Below the pieces are notes generated by a model. The model was not told the DNA's origin. It ran no database searches and saw only the letters and a list, made by a program, of their open reading frames with translations. A program made the translations under genes and the position numbers. A stretch of 64,000 nt of DNA from AC-32 sp963821495. Lineage in GTDB: Bacteria; Actinomycetota; Thermoleophilia; Gaiellales; Gaiellaceae. Shown in pieces: positions 24,088-32,322 of the stretch. The DNA lies in NCBI GenBank assembly GCA_963821495.1, contig CAWGEA010000003.1, positions 744,001 through 808,000 on the forward strand, given 5' to 3'. Position 1 is the stretch's first letter. Every line of letters starts with the position of its first letter.

Positions 24088-25394
24088 GGCAGCAGGTAGG
24101 TGACGACGAGCGCGATCGACATCGCGCTGATGACCAAGGTGACGAACCAGCCTGCGGCCGAGAGAACGGGGCCGCTGCTGAGCTCGCCGAGCAACTTGCG
24201 GCGGCGGCTTAGCAGCATCACGAAGACGAGGATGATCGGCAGCAGCAGCCCGTTCACGACCTGGGCGAGAAACATGACGTGGATCAGCGGCAGACCGGGG
24301 ATCAGCACGAGTACGGCGGCCGCACCGAGGAAGAAGGCGAGCAGCCCGTAGAAGGCGGGCGCCTGACGCGGGCGGAGGTCGAGCCCACGCTCCAATCCGA
24401 GCGCTTCGGTCGTCGCGTAGGAGCTCGTCAGCGGCACGACGCCGAGCCCGAGGAAGGCAGCGCCGAGGAGACCGAGCGCGAACACGGTCTCGGCCGCGTG
24501 CCCGGCGAGCGGGCCGAGTGCCTTCGCCGCCGCGGCTGCGTCCGGGATGCTCCGCTCACCGTGCGCCCATAGCGTCGCCGCGGCGGCGATCACGATGAAG
24601 GCGGCGATCGTGTTGGTCAGGAAGGCACCGAGGCCGACGTCGAAGCGCGTCGTGCGCAGGTGCTCGGGGCCGAGGCGCTTGTCTGCGCAGTAGGACTGGA
24701 TGAACGCCTGGCCCCAGGGGGTGATCGTCGTCCCGACCGTGCCGACGACCGCCAGCAGATACGCCGAGGTCACCTGGCCGTGCGGGGCCACCAGGTACTG
24801 CGTGCTCTTCCCCCAGTCGGGCTTCGCGAGGATCGCCGAGACGACGTAGCAGACCGAGACGCCCGCGCCGACCGCGAGGAAGACGTACTGGACGCGCAGG
24901 AATCCGGCGCGGGAGAGCAGCAGGCCGACCACCAGCACCGAGACGGTCACCGACACGGGGACCGGCACGCCGAAGAGCGACAGCGCCGCGCCGATCCCGG
25001 CGAACTCGGCGAGCGTCGTGCCCAGGTTCGCGATCAGCATCGTCCCGATCGCGAGCGCCGCCCAACGGATCCCGAAGCCCTCTCGGACGAGATCCAACAG
25101 ACCGCGCCCGGTCGCAAGGCCGAGGCGGGCACCGACCTCCTGGGTGACGAACAGCGCGACCATGCTCGCGAGCACCACCCACAGCAGCGCGTACCCGAAC
25201 TGAGCGCCGACGACCGAGTAGGTCGTGATCCCGCCCGCATCGTTGTCCGCAAAGCCGCTCACCAGCCCTGGCCCGAGCACGGCCAGGAACGCCAACGTCG
25301 GCAGCCGCACGCGTGGGGCACAACGTGAGCCCGCGAGGGCGAATCGCCCGCGTCGGCGGCCGCGATGTCCGAACATCGCGATCAATCTCTTCAT
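24084..25394 (-). CDS. NRAMP-family divalent metal transporter, probably Mg2+ type (NRMT-like)
   Basis: The gene encodes 436 residues from ATG 25394, with a basic N-terminus and eleven predicted membrane spans. NRAMP TM1 normally carries DPGN; here the aligned site is DAGG in FADNDAGGITTYS, keeping the Asp but losing the Asn. TM6 normally carries a metal-binding Met in an MPH motif; here the segment reads GTTITPWGQAF, without Met. Loss of soft-metal ligands is the mark of NRAMP-related Mg2+ transporters. The gene is coupled by GTGA overlap to an MgtE_N-CBS sensor, which also points to Mg2+. The two form an unusual split carrier-plus-sensor operon. Confidence 0.87.
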   Translation of the reverse strand: MKRLIAMFGHRGRRRGRFALAGSRCAPRVRLPTLAFLAVLGPGLVSGFADNDAGGITTYSVVGAQFGYALLWVVLASMVALFVTQEVGARLGLATGRGLLDLVREGFGIRWAALAIGTMLIANLGTTLAEFAGIGAALSLFGVPVPVSVTVSVLVVGLLLSRAGFLRVQYVFLAVGAGVSVCYVVSAILAKPDWGKSTQYLVAPHGQVTSAYLLAVVGTVGTTITPWGQAFIQSYCADKRLGPEHLRTTRFDVGLGAFLTNTIAAFIVIAAAATLWAHGERSIPDAAAAAKALGPLAGHAAETVFALGLLGAAFLGLGVVPLTSSYATTEALGLERGLDLRPRQAPAFYGLLAFFLGAAAVLVLIPGLPLIHVMFLAQVVNGLLLPIILVFVMLLSRRRKLLGELSSGPVLSAAGWFVTLVISAMSIALVVTYLLP

Positions 25395-25575
25395 TCACGG
25401 TCAAGCCAACAGCCGCCTGCTCGCGCAGACGACCTCCAGAACGCCTAACGGCGTGAAAGCGTCGCGCGTGCACGCACGAGTCTTCGACCCGTACTGCCAG
25501 GAGCCACAGGCTCACCTCCGCGCTCGCGTGCCATGTGCGGAAGTCTAGTCGTGGGCTACGAGTGAATCACGGCAC

Positions 25576-26169
25576 TCAGAGCTCCAAGCGCGACCCCATG
25601 ATCACGCTGCGATCGCGGGGGAGGTGGAAGTACTCGGCGGCGTCGGCTGTGATCTTCGCCGTAGCGAGGAAGAGGCGCTTGCGCCAGCGGCTCATGCCAG
25701 GCGTGTCGCCCTTCACGAGCTCGATCGTCGAGAGGAAGTAGGTGAGCCTGTCGTCGTCGATCCGGCATTCGATGTCGGCCTTGCGGATCAATGGGATCAG
25801 GGCGGGGACATTCGGATCGTCCATGTAGCCGAGGCGGGCCGTGACGTGGGTGATCCGGTCGTCTCGGTAACCGAGGTCGTCGACGACGATCCGTTTTGCC
25901 TCCGAGACGTGCGGGACCGGGCGGGTGTCGAGCGTGAGGATGATGACGTTCTCGTGGAGGATCTCGTTGTGCTCGACATTCGCACGCATAGCGAGGGGCG
26001 TCGTCGCCTTGCCGCGGTCGAGGAAGATCGCGGTGCCGGGCACGCGCAGGATTGGCGGCCGCATGGCGTGGAGTTGCTCGACGAATGCGCGCAGAGGTCC
26101 CTCGTCGTGCTGGCGCTGCCGCGTGACGAGCTCGCGGCCACAAGGCAGACGGTCCATCCCGACTCCCAA
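25576..26169 (-). pseudogene. C-terminal cytoplasmic domain of Kup potassium transporter (truncated)
   Basis: An open frame of 197 codons matches only the last third of Kup (about 630 residues normally): RVPGTAIFLDRGKATTPLAMRANVEHNEILHENVIILTL, then RITHVTARLGYMDDPNVPALIP, YFLSTIELVKG, WRKRLF and YFHLPRDRSVIMGSRLEL. The twelve membrane helices are absent, and upstream sequence switches at about 26165 into the structured repeat. No N-terminal Kup portion is elsewhere in the window. The frame is intact, so truncation is recent or the domain is still expressed from ATG 26169 or 26157. Transport is impossible for this fragment. Confidence 0.8.
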
Positions 26170-26370
26170 AGGCGCGAATCACGGTCCCTTAGCCTTTCCC
26201 CCTGCAAATAGGCAGCTTCTTGGGGACCACCACGGGGGCCACCATGCCGATCACGGACCCCTCTGGCCGGCGTCCCTTCGCGGCCGGCAAGCCCCGTCGT
26301 GATGGTGGGCGAGGGTCATGCCCCCGTTGTGGCAGTACTTCTGGCGTCTGCAAAAGGCAGACGAGTCCAT
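26165..26370 (+). repeat. Structured repeat unit A (first of tandem pair)
   Basis: Unit boundaries follow alignment to units B, D and E: CCCAAAGGCGCGAATC (from 26165), CCTGCAAA (26201), a hairpin GGGGGCC...GGACCCC (26235-26261), a variable part, and the core GGGCGAGGGTCATGCCCC then GTTGTGGCAGTACTTC (26308-26341), followed by a stem CGTCTGC-AAAAG-GCAGACG (26345-26363). The compensated hairpins suggest a structured RNA. The orientation shown as plus is arbitrary. Confidence 0.65.
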
Positions 26371-26372
26371 TG

Positions 26373-26545
26373 CTGCCCCCAAAGGGCCCGGACCCGGACC
26401 TGCGGATTTTCCCCTGGAAACCAGCCGTTTACAGGGGGCCGCCGGAAGGGGGCCATGATCGCCATCGTGGACCCCAGGCAAGCCGACGCCGTGATGGTGG
26501 GCGAAGGCTATGCCCCCCGTTGTGGCAGTACTTCTCTCGCGTGTG
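26373..26545 (+). repeat. Structured repeat unit B (second of tandem pair)
   Basis: This unit repeats A at a period of about 193-213 bp: CCCAAAGG (26378), CCTGGAAA (26413), hairpin GGGGGCC...GGACCCC (26448-26474), GATGGTGGGCGAAGGCTATG and the identical core GTTGTGGCAGTACTTC (26519-26534). The right-hand stem of unit A is not conserved after B. Confidence 0.65.
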
Positions 26546-27036
26546 AATGCCTACCTTGTCGAGAGGTTGGAGCGGCGAACTCAGCAGCGTGCTCGCGCTC
26601 GGCACGTTCCTTGGCGGGGTCCCTGAGGGACGCGTGCAGATGGGACCCGCGTCGCGTGGGGTGCCCCGCACAATTGGAGGTTCATCTCTGGTGCTAGCTC
26701 GACATCGGTCAGTATCCCGTTGATTGCGCCAGTCGCCGAGCGCGAGTTGGCCTCCGGTCGGAAACGTGAGCCGCAGCCGCTTCGTCAAGGGCTCGCCCCA
26801 GCTGTGCGCACCGATTAATGCTCCGTCGAGGAGCTCGACTACCAGCTGGAGGCAAGTTCGACATCCCCGCATCGAGTCGTGCTTGGTAGCAGGCCGTCAT
26901 CATTGTCGTGAGCGAGCGACGGACCTCTGAACGACCTGAGGTCGCACAAACAAAGGTAGCGAGCGTGTGAGAACCTCCACGCGGAAGAAGGGCGGGCGCG
27001 TCCAATTGACTGCGGCGGCGTTCCAGAATCGGCGGC
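26546..27036. other. 490-bp stretch without a clear gene
   Basis: A minus-strand open frame from ATG 26872 begins MRGCRTCLQLVVELLDGALIGAHSWGEP and then runs into repeat B; its first 45 residues look protein-like (CxxC, amphipathic) but the rest does not. I treat it as a possible broken gene. No terminator or promoter is clear. Confidence 0.3.
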
Positions 27037-27050
27037 GAGGAGGGCGCCTG

Positions 27051-27344
27051 ATGGACCGTTTGGACGAAGAGAAGCTCGAAATGCTGCGGACCTGGGGCGA
27101 AGGTCTCCTGAACGACGGCCGGGACGAGCTAAGAGCCGCCGGCAGGGCGATCATGATGCTGGTCGAGGAAATCGAGCTACTGCACGTCGACCTCTGGCAC
27201 GCTCGTCAAGACACTGCCAATGAGGCGGAGGCTGAGATCCAGCGAGCCGAGTCCGAAAGATCCAAGAGGCAGCTTGGCTTGGCCCTTCAGCGCCGGATCA
27301 ATGCTCTTCGCAGTCGTGGTCTGTCGGGCTCAGCCGAGAAGTAA
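27051..27344 (+). CDS. Small helical protein, unknown
   Basis: A protein of 97 residues from ATG 27051, with GAGGAGGG seven bases upstream, which decides against the longer frame. It is almost entirely helical and charged: LDEEKLEMLRTWGEGLLNDGRDELRAAGRAIMMLVEEIELLHVDLWHAR, then a coiled coil (TANEAEAEIQRAESERSKRQLGLALQRRINAL). This WGEGL/ELRAAGRAI pattern is, to my memory, a common actinobacterial hypothetical. It may form a dimeric coiled coil. No membrane segment or catalytic motif is visible. It is an isolated gene. Confidence 0.65.
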   Translation: MDRLDEEKLEMLRTWGEGLLNDGRDELRAAGRAIMMLVEEIELLHVDLWHARQDTANEAEAEIQRAESERSKRQLGLALQRRINALRSRGLSGSAEK

Positions 27345-27556
27345 GCACGTTCTCCACAGCTCTACCCACAGCCAGGAGGCCGCTGCTCGCGCAATGCACG
27401 AGCGCATGAGCGCTATTCACCCACAGAATCACGCCTAGGGCTTCGTACGAGTCGACGTCCGTTCTCAACGCGATGGAAGCGGCAGACCCCTGCACGAACG
27501 CATCCGGGGCGAACGAGCAAGATCGCGGGCTGCGATCCAAGCGGCGTGAAACGGAC

Positions 27557-27751
27557 CTATTCCTGCTCGGCGCGGCGGACGCGGATCTCGAAGTCCACGT
27601 CTCTCTCGCTCACGACCTTGGCCTCGGTGACGATCCAGTGCTCGCCGTCGAGGTTGATGGTGTCGCCGACCTGCAGGACCGCTCCGACGTAGTTCGTCGT
27701 CTCGTCTCCTCCGTCCTCGAAGTAGACGCGGTAGCAGTAGCCCCTGACCAT
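27557..27751 (-). CDS. Small beta-barrel-like protein, unknown
   Basis: A protein of 64 residues from ATG 27751. The sequence (YCYRVYFEDGGDETTNYVGAVLQVGDTINLDGEHWIVTEAKVVSERDVDFEIRVRR) alternates strands and turns like a single SH3/OB-like barrel. An upstream in-frame extension to 27931 is Arg/Ser-rich and unlikely. The 212 bp before it (27345-27556) and 288 bp after it to 28039 hold no clear gene. Function is unknown. Confidence 0.5.
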   Translation of the reverse strand: MVRGYCYRVYFEDGGDETTNYVGAVLQVGDTINLDGEHWIVTEAKVVSERDVDFEIRVRRAEQE

Positions 27752-28039
27752 CGCTGGACTTCTACACTCGCGGCAGATGCTCGTCCATGGAAGCAGGCCG
27801 CATGTGCGACGCGGTCGCCGGCTGGAGAGCCCGATAACGCTTGCGGCCGAGACTCCTACTTCGCAAACGGCGCGACGCCTCTGCACATGCAGGTTCCGAG
27901 GCGGTGCATTCCCGCTGCTGCGCTGCACCATCGCCTGACCTCTCTTCCCCCAGGAAACGACCGCGCGGTCTAGCGGTGTTGCTCCTCGACAAGTCGCCTG
28001 GCAGGTGTCTGGGGCGAAAGGAGGGCGTCGGGGTCGGAC

Positions 28040-28402
28040 CTAGGCAGGTGTGAGTGTCAACACGACCGGCAGCGTCAGAAGCACCGCGCCCGCCTCGTCG
28101 TCCCGGTGGGAGTAAACCTTCTCCTCAGACGACTCGACGTGCCATCCCGGCAGGATCTCGTTGTGCGTGAAGCCCTTGCGAACCCGGGCCAAGGCTTGAT
28201 CGAGCTTCGTGCGGTCCGCTCCGAGAAAAGGGACGGAGAGAAACAGTCCGGCTCGGAGTTGCCTCGAATCCGGCGGCCAAGCGACCGGTTCAAGCTCCGC
28301 GACCTTCACGATCAGCGCTTCAGTGATCTCGTGAGCCGGTTGCAAGCTGAGATGCCGGCAGATCGCGGCCTCCAGCTCGGCTCTGTCAGGCGCATTTGGC
28401 AT
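28040..28402 (-). CDS. Hypothetical protein
   Basis: A soluble protein of 120 residues from ATG 28402. The N-terminal half is helical (RAELEAAICRHLSLQPAHEITEALIVKVAELEP), the middle has LRAGLFLSVPFLGADRTKLDQALARVRKGF, and the C-terminus is hydrophobic (AGAVLLTLPVVLTLTPA). No family recognised. It is divergent from the cysteine protease gene (228 bp apart). Confidence 0.5.
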   Translation of the reverse strand: MPNAPDRAELEAAICRHLSLQPAHEITEALIVKVAELEPVAWPPDSRQLRAGLFLSVPFLGADRTKLDQALARVRKGFTHNEILPGWHVESSEEKVYSHRDDEAGAVLLTLPVVLTLTPA

Positions 28403-28629
28403 CTAAGGCACTTGGTTCCGAAGACGATCCTATTACGCGACTGGGGAACCAGGTTACGGCCGTTGGAGTAGCGTCTGCAGCGCGATCGTCTGCAGCGCGA
28501 TCGGTGCGGCGCCTACACCGAGGGGCGCTCGATGCGAGTCGAGAGATAGCTGGTGAAGTGCTCGCGCCGTCGGTGGTCGAAAGACGCTTAAGTTCACGTA
28601 TCCCGTCCGAACCGATCGGAGGTAGCACG

Positions 28630-29424
28630 ATGGCCCGACCGCGGAGAGTGAAGAGGATCCTCAACTGCTTGCCCTCGCAGGACCAGGAACAAGACTGGTC
28701 GATCGTGCACGCGAAGGATGCGGGCGTCATGGCTGCCGCCCCGCCGATCCCAGCCGCGAAAGACCTTCGCGCGCCCTGGTGGAAGATCTCCGACCAAGGC
28801 GGCACCGGGTCGTGTGTCGGCTGGGCGAGCGCCGACGCTGTCTTGCGCTGGCACTTCGTCAAAGCTGGCCGGCTTGCGAAGACCGAGCGACTCGCGGTGC
28901 GCTTCCAGTGGATGGCAGCCAAGGAGACCGACGCCTTCACCAGCCAGCCGACGACCTTCATCGACAGCGACGGCACAAGTCTCAAAGCCGCACTCGACAT
29001 CGCCCGCAGGTACGGCGCCGTTAAAGGCAACGTCCTGCCATTCGAGTCCGGCAAGCTCTACAGCGGGGACGTTAAGAGCTTCTACGCACTCGCCGCGCAG
29101 CTCAAGATCAACGCCTACTTCAACCTCAGGAGAGACCTACCCGCCTGGAAGGCATGGCTCGCAAGCAAGGGTCCGATCCTCGTACGGCTTGACGTCGACG
29201 CCACTTGGGACGACGCCCCCAACACCAAGGGCAACCTCGACCTCTACCGCCCCAAGACCGTCCGCGGCGGCCATGCGGTCGCGCTCGTTGGCTACACGCC
29301 CGACCGGTTCATCGTCAGGAACAGCTGGGGTACCACATGGGGCGACAAGGGCTTCGGATACGCATCCTCGGCCTACGCCCAAGCGGCATTCACCGAAAGC
29401 TACGGAGTGGCGCTAGCCAAATGA
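28630..29424 (+). CDS. Papain-like (C1A) cysteine protease
   Basis: The gene encodes 264 residues from ATG 28630 with CGGAGG upstream; the longer open frame from 28396 has no such signal. Papain-fold catalytic residues are all present: the oxyanion Gln and nucleophile Cys in DQGGTGSCVGWASADAV, the His in GGHAVALVGYTPD and the Asn in VRNSWGTTWGDKGFGYAS. There is no signal peptide, no long inhibitory prodomain (about 55 residues precede the Q/C site) and no membrane anchor, so it looks cytoplasmic or released by another route. Bacterial C1A proteases of this compact type are rare; possible roles are predation, phage response or peptide turnover. It lies alone in the accessory stretch. Confidence 0.85.
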   Translation: MARPRRVKRILNCLPSQDQEQDWSIVHAKDAGVMAAAPPIPAAKDLRAPWWKISDQGGTGSCVGWASADAVLRWHFVKAGRLAKTERLAVRFQWMAAKETDAFTSQPTTFIDSDGTSLKAALDIARRYGAVKGNVLPFESGKLYSGDVKSFYALAAQLKINAYFNLRRDLPAWKAWLASKGPILVRLDVDATWDDAPNTKGNLDLYRPKTVRGGHAVALVGYTPDRFIVRNSWGTTWGDKGFGYASSAYAQAAFTESYGVALAK

Positions 29425-29758
29425 CCCCGGTCGCTCTTCGCCCACACGCCGCCCCGAGGTGGCCGTGGGCGCGCGAGACCAAATGGCTCGGATGAGCGCT
29501 GCCTCGGGGCTGATTTGGGGACGAGGGCCATGCCCTCGTTGTGGCAGTACTTCGGCGCGCCGTGAAAAAGGTCGACGGCCATGTCGCGGCCGCCGAAGCC
29601 GTTGAAGTAGCCCATCAGCTCGCCGAGTCTAGCTGTGAAAGCCGCTTTCGACCGCGTAGGCGCTCCCTCCGTAGTTCGCCGCAGCACGCCCGCGGCGGCC
29701 TGCCGATGCCAGGGCCGACGGCGCGGAGGATCATGGCCTTGGAAAGGGGAGGTGGCCC
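29425..29758. other. 334-bp gap holding a partial structured repeat (unit C)
   Basis: At 29517-29553 the 3' core of the repeat recurs (GGGGACGAGGGCCATGCCC then TCGTTGTGGCAGTACTTC) with a perfect stem GAGGGC-CAT-GCCCTC. The rest carries a minus-strand open frame (GELMGYFNGFGGRDMAVDLF) without start support. The Hsp20 promoter must lie near the right edge. Confidence 0.5.
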
Positions 29759-30178
29759 ATGACTACGCTCGACAAGTGGACACCTCTGCATGAGCTCGAG
29801 CTGATGGAACGCCGGATGCGGACCCTGTTCAACGCCGCCGGCTTCCCGGCTCCGCTCCCGGCCGCCGACGTCTACGAGACCGACGACGAGTTCGTCGTCG
29901 AGCTTGAGGCGCCCGGCTTCGAGCAGAACGAGCTCGTGGTGGAGGTCACCGATCAGACGCTCACGATCAAGGGAGCCCGGAGGGAGACCAAGGAGGAGCA
30001 GGAGAAGTCGTTCCGGTTCCACGAGCGGCTGGAGCGCCAGTTCGAGCGGCGCTTCCCGCTGCCGGAAACGGCAGATCCTGAGCACCTGCAGGCCCGCTTC
30101 GAGCGGGGCGTGCTCGAGGTTCATGCGCCGAAGGCCGCGGCCTCGAAGCCGCACAAGGTCCCGATCGGGCCGACATGA
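29759..30178 (+). CDS. Hsp20/alpha-crystallin small heat-shock protein
   Basis: The gene encodes 139 residues from ATG 29759, after AAGGGGAGGTGG. The alpha-crystallin domain spans about 35-125: AADVYETDDEFVVELEAPGFEQNELVVEVTDQTLTIKG, then RFHERLERQFERRFPLPETADPEHLQARFERGVLEVHAPK, with the family's GVLEV in place of GVL.I. It is an ATP-independent holdase forming oligomers. It starts a four- to five-gene operon (overlap of 4 bp with the hydrolase) and is probably stress-induced. Confidence 0.93.
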   Translation: MTTLDKWTPLHELELMERRMRTLFNAAGFPAPLPAADVYETDDEFVVELEAPGFEQNELVVEVTDQTLTIKGARRETKEEQEKSFRFHERLERQFERRFPLPETADPEHLQARFERGVLEVHAPKAAASKPHKVPIGPT

Positions 30179-30867
30179 GCGAGCTCACGGCAGCGGGGAC
30201 CCGCTCCCCGCTGCCTTCGGCTTCCATCCGGGAAGTCGAGATCCCGAGCAAGGGCACGTCGTTGCCGGGGCTGCTGGCCGTGCCGCCGGAGCCGCGAGGC
30301 GTCGTCGCGTTCGCGCACGGCAGCGGCAGCAGCCGCTCCAGCCGACGGAACCTGGCGGTGGCAGCGGCGCTGACCGAGGCCGGCCTCGGCACGCTCCTCT
30401 TCGACCTCCTCACGGCCGGAGAGGAGCTCGACCGGCGGAATGTGTTCGACATCCCGCTGCTGGCTTCAAGGCTGGTCGCGGCCACGAGCTGGCTCGAGAC
30501 CGAGCCGGAGCTCTACGCGCTGCCGCTGGGGTACTTCGGCGCCAGCACCGGCGCCGCGGCCGCGCTCTGCGCTGCGGCGGACTACCCGCACGCAGCCGCC
30601 GTCGTCTCGCGCGGCGGGCGGCCGGATCTCGCTGCCGCACAGCTCCCCGAGGTGTGCGCGCCCACGCTGCTGATCGTCGGGGGCAGTGACGAGGTCGTGC
30701 TCGAGCTGAATCGTTCGTCGCTCGAGCTCCTCCCGCACGGCTCGGAGCTGCGCGTCGTCCCGGGCGCGACGCACCTGTTCGAGGAGCCGGGGGCGCTAGA
30801 GGAGGTGTCCCGCGTCGCGCGCGGCTGGTTCCTCCGCCACTTCACCGAGGCCGACGATGCTCGTTGA
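30175..30867 (+). CDS. Dienelactone-hydrolase-like alpha/beta hydrolase
   Basis: The gene encodes 230 residues, overlapping the Hsp20 stop by 4 bp. The fold shows VAFAHGSGSSRSSRRN (oxyanion), GYFGASTGAAAAL (nucleophile Ser in GASTG), LLIVGGSDEVV (Asp) and GATHLF (His), so the triad is complete. Substrate is unknown; the family includes dienelactone hydrolases and related esterases. The Hsp20 - hydrolase - RtcB order recurs, as I recall, in stress operons of actinobacteria. Confidence 0.82.
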   Translation: MSELTAAGTRSPLPSASIREVEIPSKGTSLPGLLAVPPEPRGVVAFAHGSGSSRSSRRNLAVAAALTEAGLGTLLFDLLTAGEELDRRNVFDIPLLASRLVAATSWLETEPELYALPLGYFGASTGAAAALCAAADYPHAAAVVSRGGRPDLAAAQLPEVCAPTLLIVGGSDEVVLELNRSSLELLPHGSELRVVPGATHLFEEPGALEEVSRVARGWFLRHFTEADDAR

Positions 30868-32317
30868 GGCACCAGCGCTCCGGCAGGTCGACGAGACGCT
30901 CTGGGAGATCCCGGCCGACGCGCGCCCGGACATGCGTGTCCCCGCACGGGTCTTCGCAGACCGCGAGCTGATCGAGGCGATCGTGGTCGACCGCTCGCTC
31001 GAGCAGCTCCAGAACGTCGCGACTCTGCCAGGCATCGTCGACGCGGCGCTCGCCATGCCCGACATCCACCAGGGGTACGGCTTCCCGGTCGGAGGCGTCG
31101 CGGCGACCGAGCCGCCGGACGGCGTCGTCTCGCCCGGCGGCGTCGGCTACGACATTAACTGCGGCGTCCGGCTCCTGACGCTGCCGCTCTCGCAGCGCGA
31201 GCTCGGCGCCCGATTGGAGCCGCTCGTCCATGAGATCTCGCTCGTCCATGAGATCTCGCGTGCCGTTCCCGCGGGCACGGGCAGGAGCGGTGAGCTGCGG
31301 CTCGAGAGCGCGGCGCTCCATCGCCTGTTGGAGGAAGGGCCGCGGATGCTCGTCGAAGAGCTCGGGCTGGGCACGGCCCACGACCTCGAGCACACTGAGT
31401 CAGGCGGCTGCCTTGCCGGCGCGGATCCCGGGGCGGTCTCGGAGCGTGCCCGCGCCCGCGGCGCGGGACAGATCGGAACGGTCGGCTCGGGGAACCACTT
31501 CGTCGAGGTGCAGCGCGTGGAACGGGTGCTCGACGCAGCCGCGGCGGAAGTTTTCGGGCTGCGCGAGGGCCAGCTCACCGTCCTGATCCACTCGGGCTCG
31601 CGCGGCCTCGGGCACCAGGTCTGCACCGACTACGTGCAGAGAATGGACGCGGCGCAGCGACGGTACGGCATCTCGCTCCCGGACCGACAGCTCGCCTGCG
31701 CGCCGCAGTCCTCGCCCGAGGGGCGCGCATACCTGGCCGCGATGGCGGCGGCGGCGAACTTCGCCTGGGCGAATCGCCATGCGATCGCGCACGCGGTGCG
31801 CGAGGCGGTACGCCGGATCCTCGGCCCGGCGGCCACCGAGGGCACACGGCAGGTCTACGACGTGGCGCACAACGTCGCCAAGCGCGAGCGCTACGGCGGG
31901 CGCGAGCTGCTTGTGCACCGCAAGGGTGCGACCCGCGCGTTCCCGGCCGGTTCGGCACACATCCCCGCTGCGTACCGTGAGGTCGGCCAGCCGGTCTTCA
32001 TCCCGGGCAGCATGGGCACCTCGAGCTTCGTGCTCGCGGGCGAGCCAGGCTCGCTGGAGCGCTCGTTCGGGACGACGTGCCACGGCGCGGGCCGGAGGAT
32101 GAGCCGCACGAGGGCGCGGAAGCAGGTCACGGGAGCGGAGCTGCGCCGCCAGCTCGCGGCGCAGGGAATCGTCGTTCGCTGCCCGTCGAACAGGGGCCTC
32201 GCCGAGGAGGCGCCGTTCGCCTACAAGGATGTCGAGCGCGTCGTGGACGTCGTTGCGCGCGCCGGCCTCGCCCGTCCGGTCGCGCAGCTGCGCCCGATCG
32301 GCGTCGTGAAGGGCTGA
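30857..32317 (+). CDS. rtcB: RtcB-type RNA ligase
   Basis: A protein of 486 residues overlapping the previous gene by 11 bp. RtcB joins 2',3'-cyclic phosphate and 5'-OH RNA ends with GTP and Mn2+. Key motifs: DIHQGYGFPVGG, GGVGYDINCGVR (metal Cys), GSGNHFVEVQ (His), IHSGSRGLGHQV (His) and TTCHGAGRRMSR with the guanylylated His. An exact 18-bp tandem duplication (31223-31240 and 31241-31258) inserts a second LVHEIS before residue 135. No archease gene is nearby, which is unusual for the operon type. Likely repairs stress-cleaved tRNA or rRNA; this is from family knowledge. Confidence 0.93.
   Translation: MLVEAPALRQVDETLWEIPADARPDMRVPARVFADRELIEAIVVDRSLEQLQNVATLPGIVDAALAMPDIHQGYGFPVGGVAATEPPDGVVSPGGVGYDINCGVRLLTLPLSQRELGARLEPLVHEISLVHEISRAVPAGTGRSGELRLESAALHRLLEEGPRMLVEELGLGTAHDLEHTESGGCLAGADPGAVSERARARGAGQIGTVGSGNHFVEVQRVERVLDAAAAEVFGLREGQLTVLIHSGSRGLGHQVCTDYVQRMDAAQRRYGISLPDRQLACAPQSSPEGRAYLAAMAAAANFAWANRHAIAHAVREAVRRILGPAATEGTRQVYDVAHNVAKRERYGGRELLVHRKGATRAFPAGSAHIPAAYREVGQPVFIPGSMGTSSFVLAGEPGSLERSFGTTCHGAGRRMSRTRARKQVTGAELRRQLAAQGIVVRCPSNRGLAEEAPFAYKDVERVVDVVARAGLARPVAQLRPIGVVKG
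31223..31258 (+). repeat. 18-bp exact tandem duplication inside rtcB
   Basis: The unit CTCGTCCATGAGATCTCG is present twice, head to tail, and adds six residues (LVHEIS) in frame. Its perfection suggests a recent slip or duplication. Confidence 0.9.
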
Positions 32318-32322
32318 CCGCC

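Noticed and set aside
26251..29687. Minus-strand frames at three places all encode a KYCHN(G/E)G peptide and could look like a repeated small protein family.
   Set aside because: The shared peptide is just the minus-strand reading of the conserved repeat core; flanking residues diverge, frames differ in starts, and hairpin covariation fits RNA or DNA structure better.
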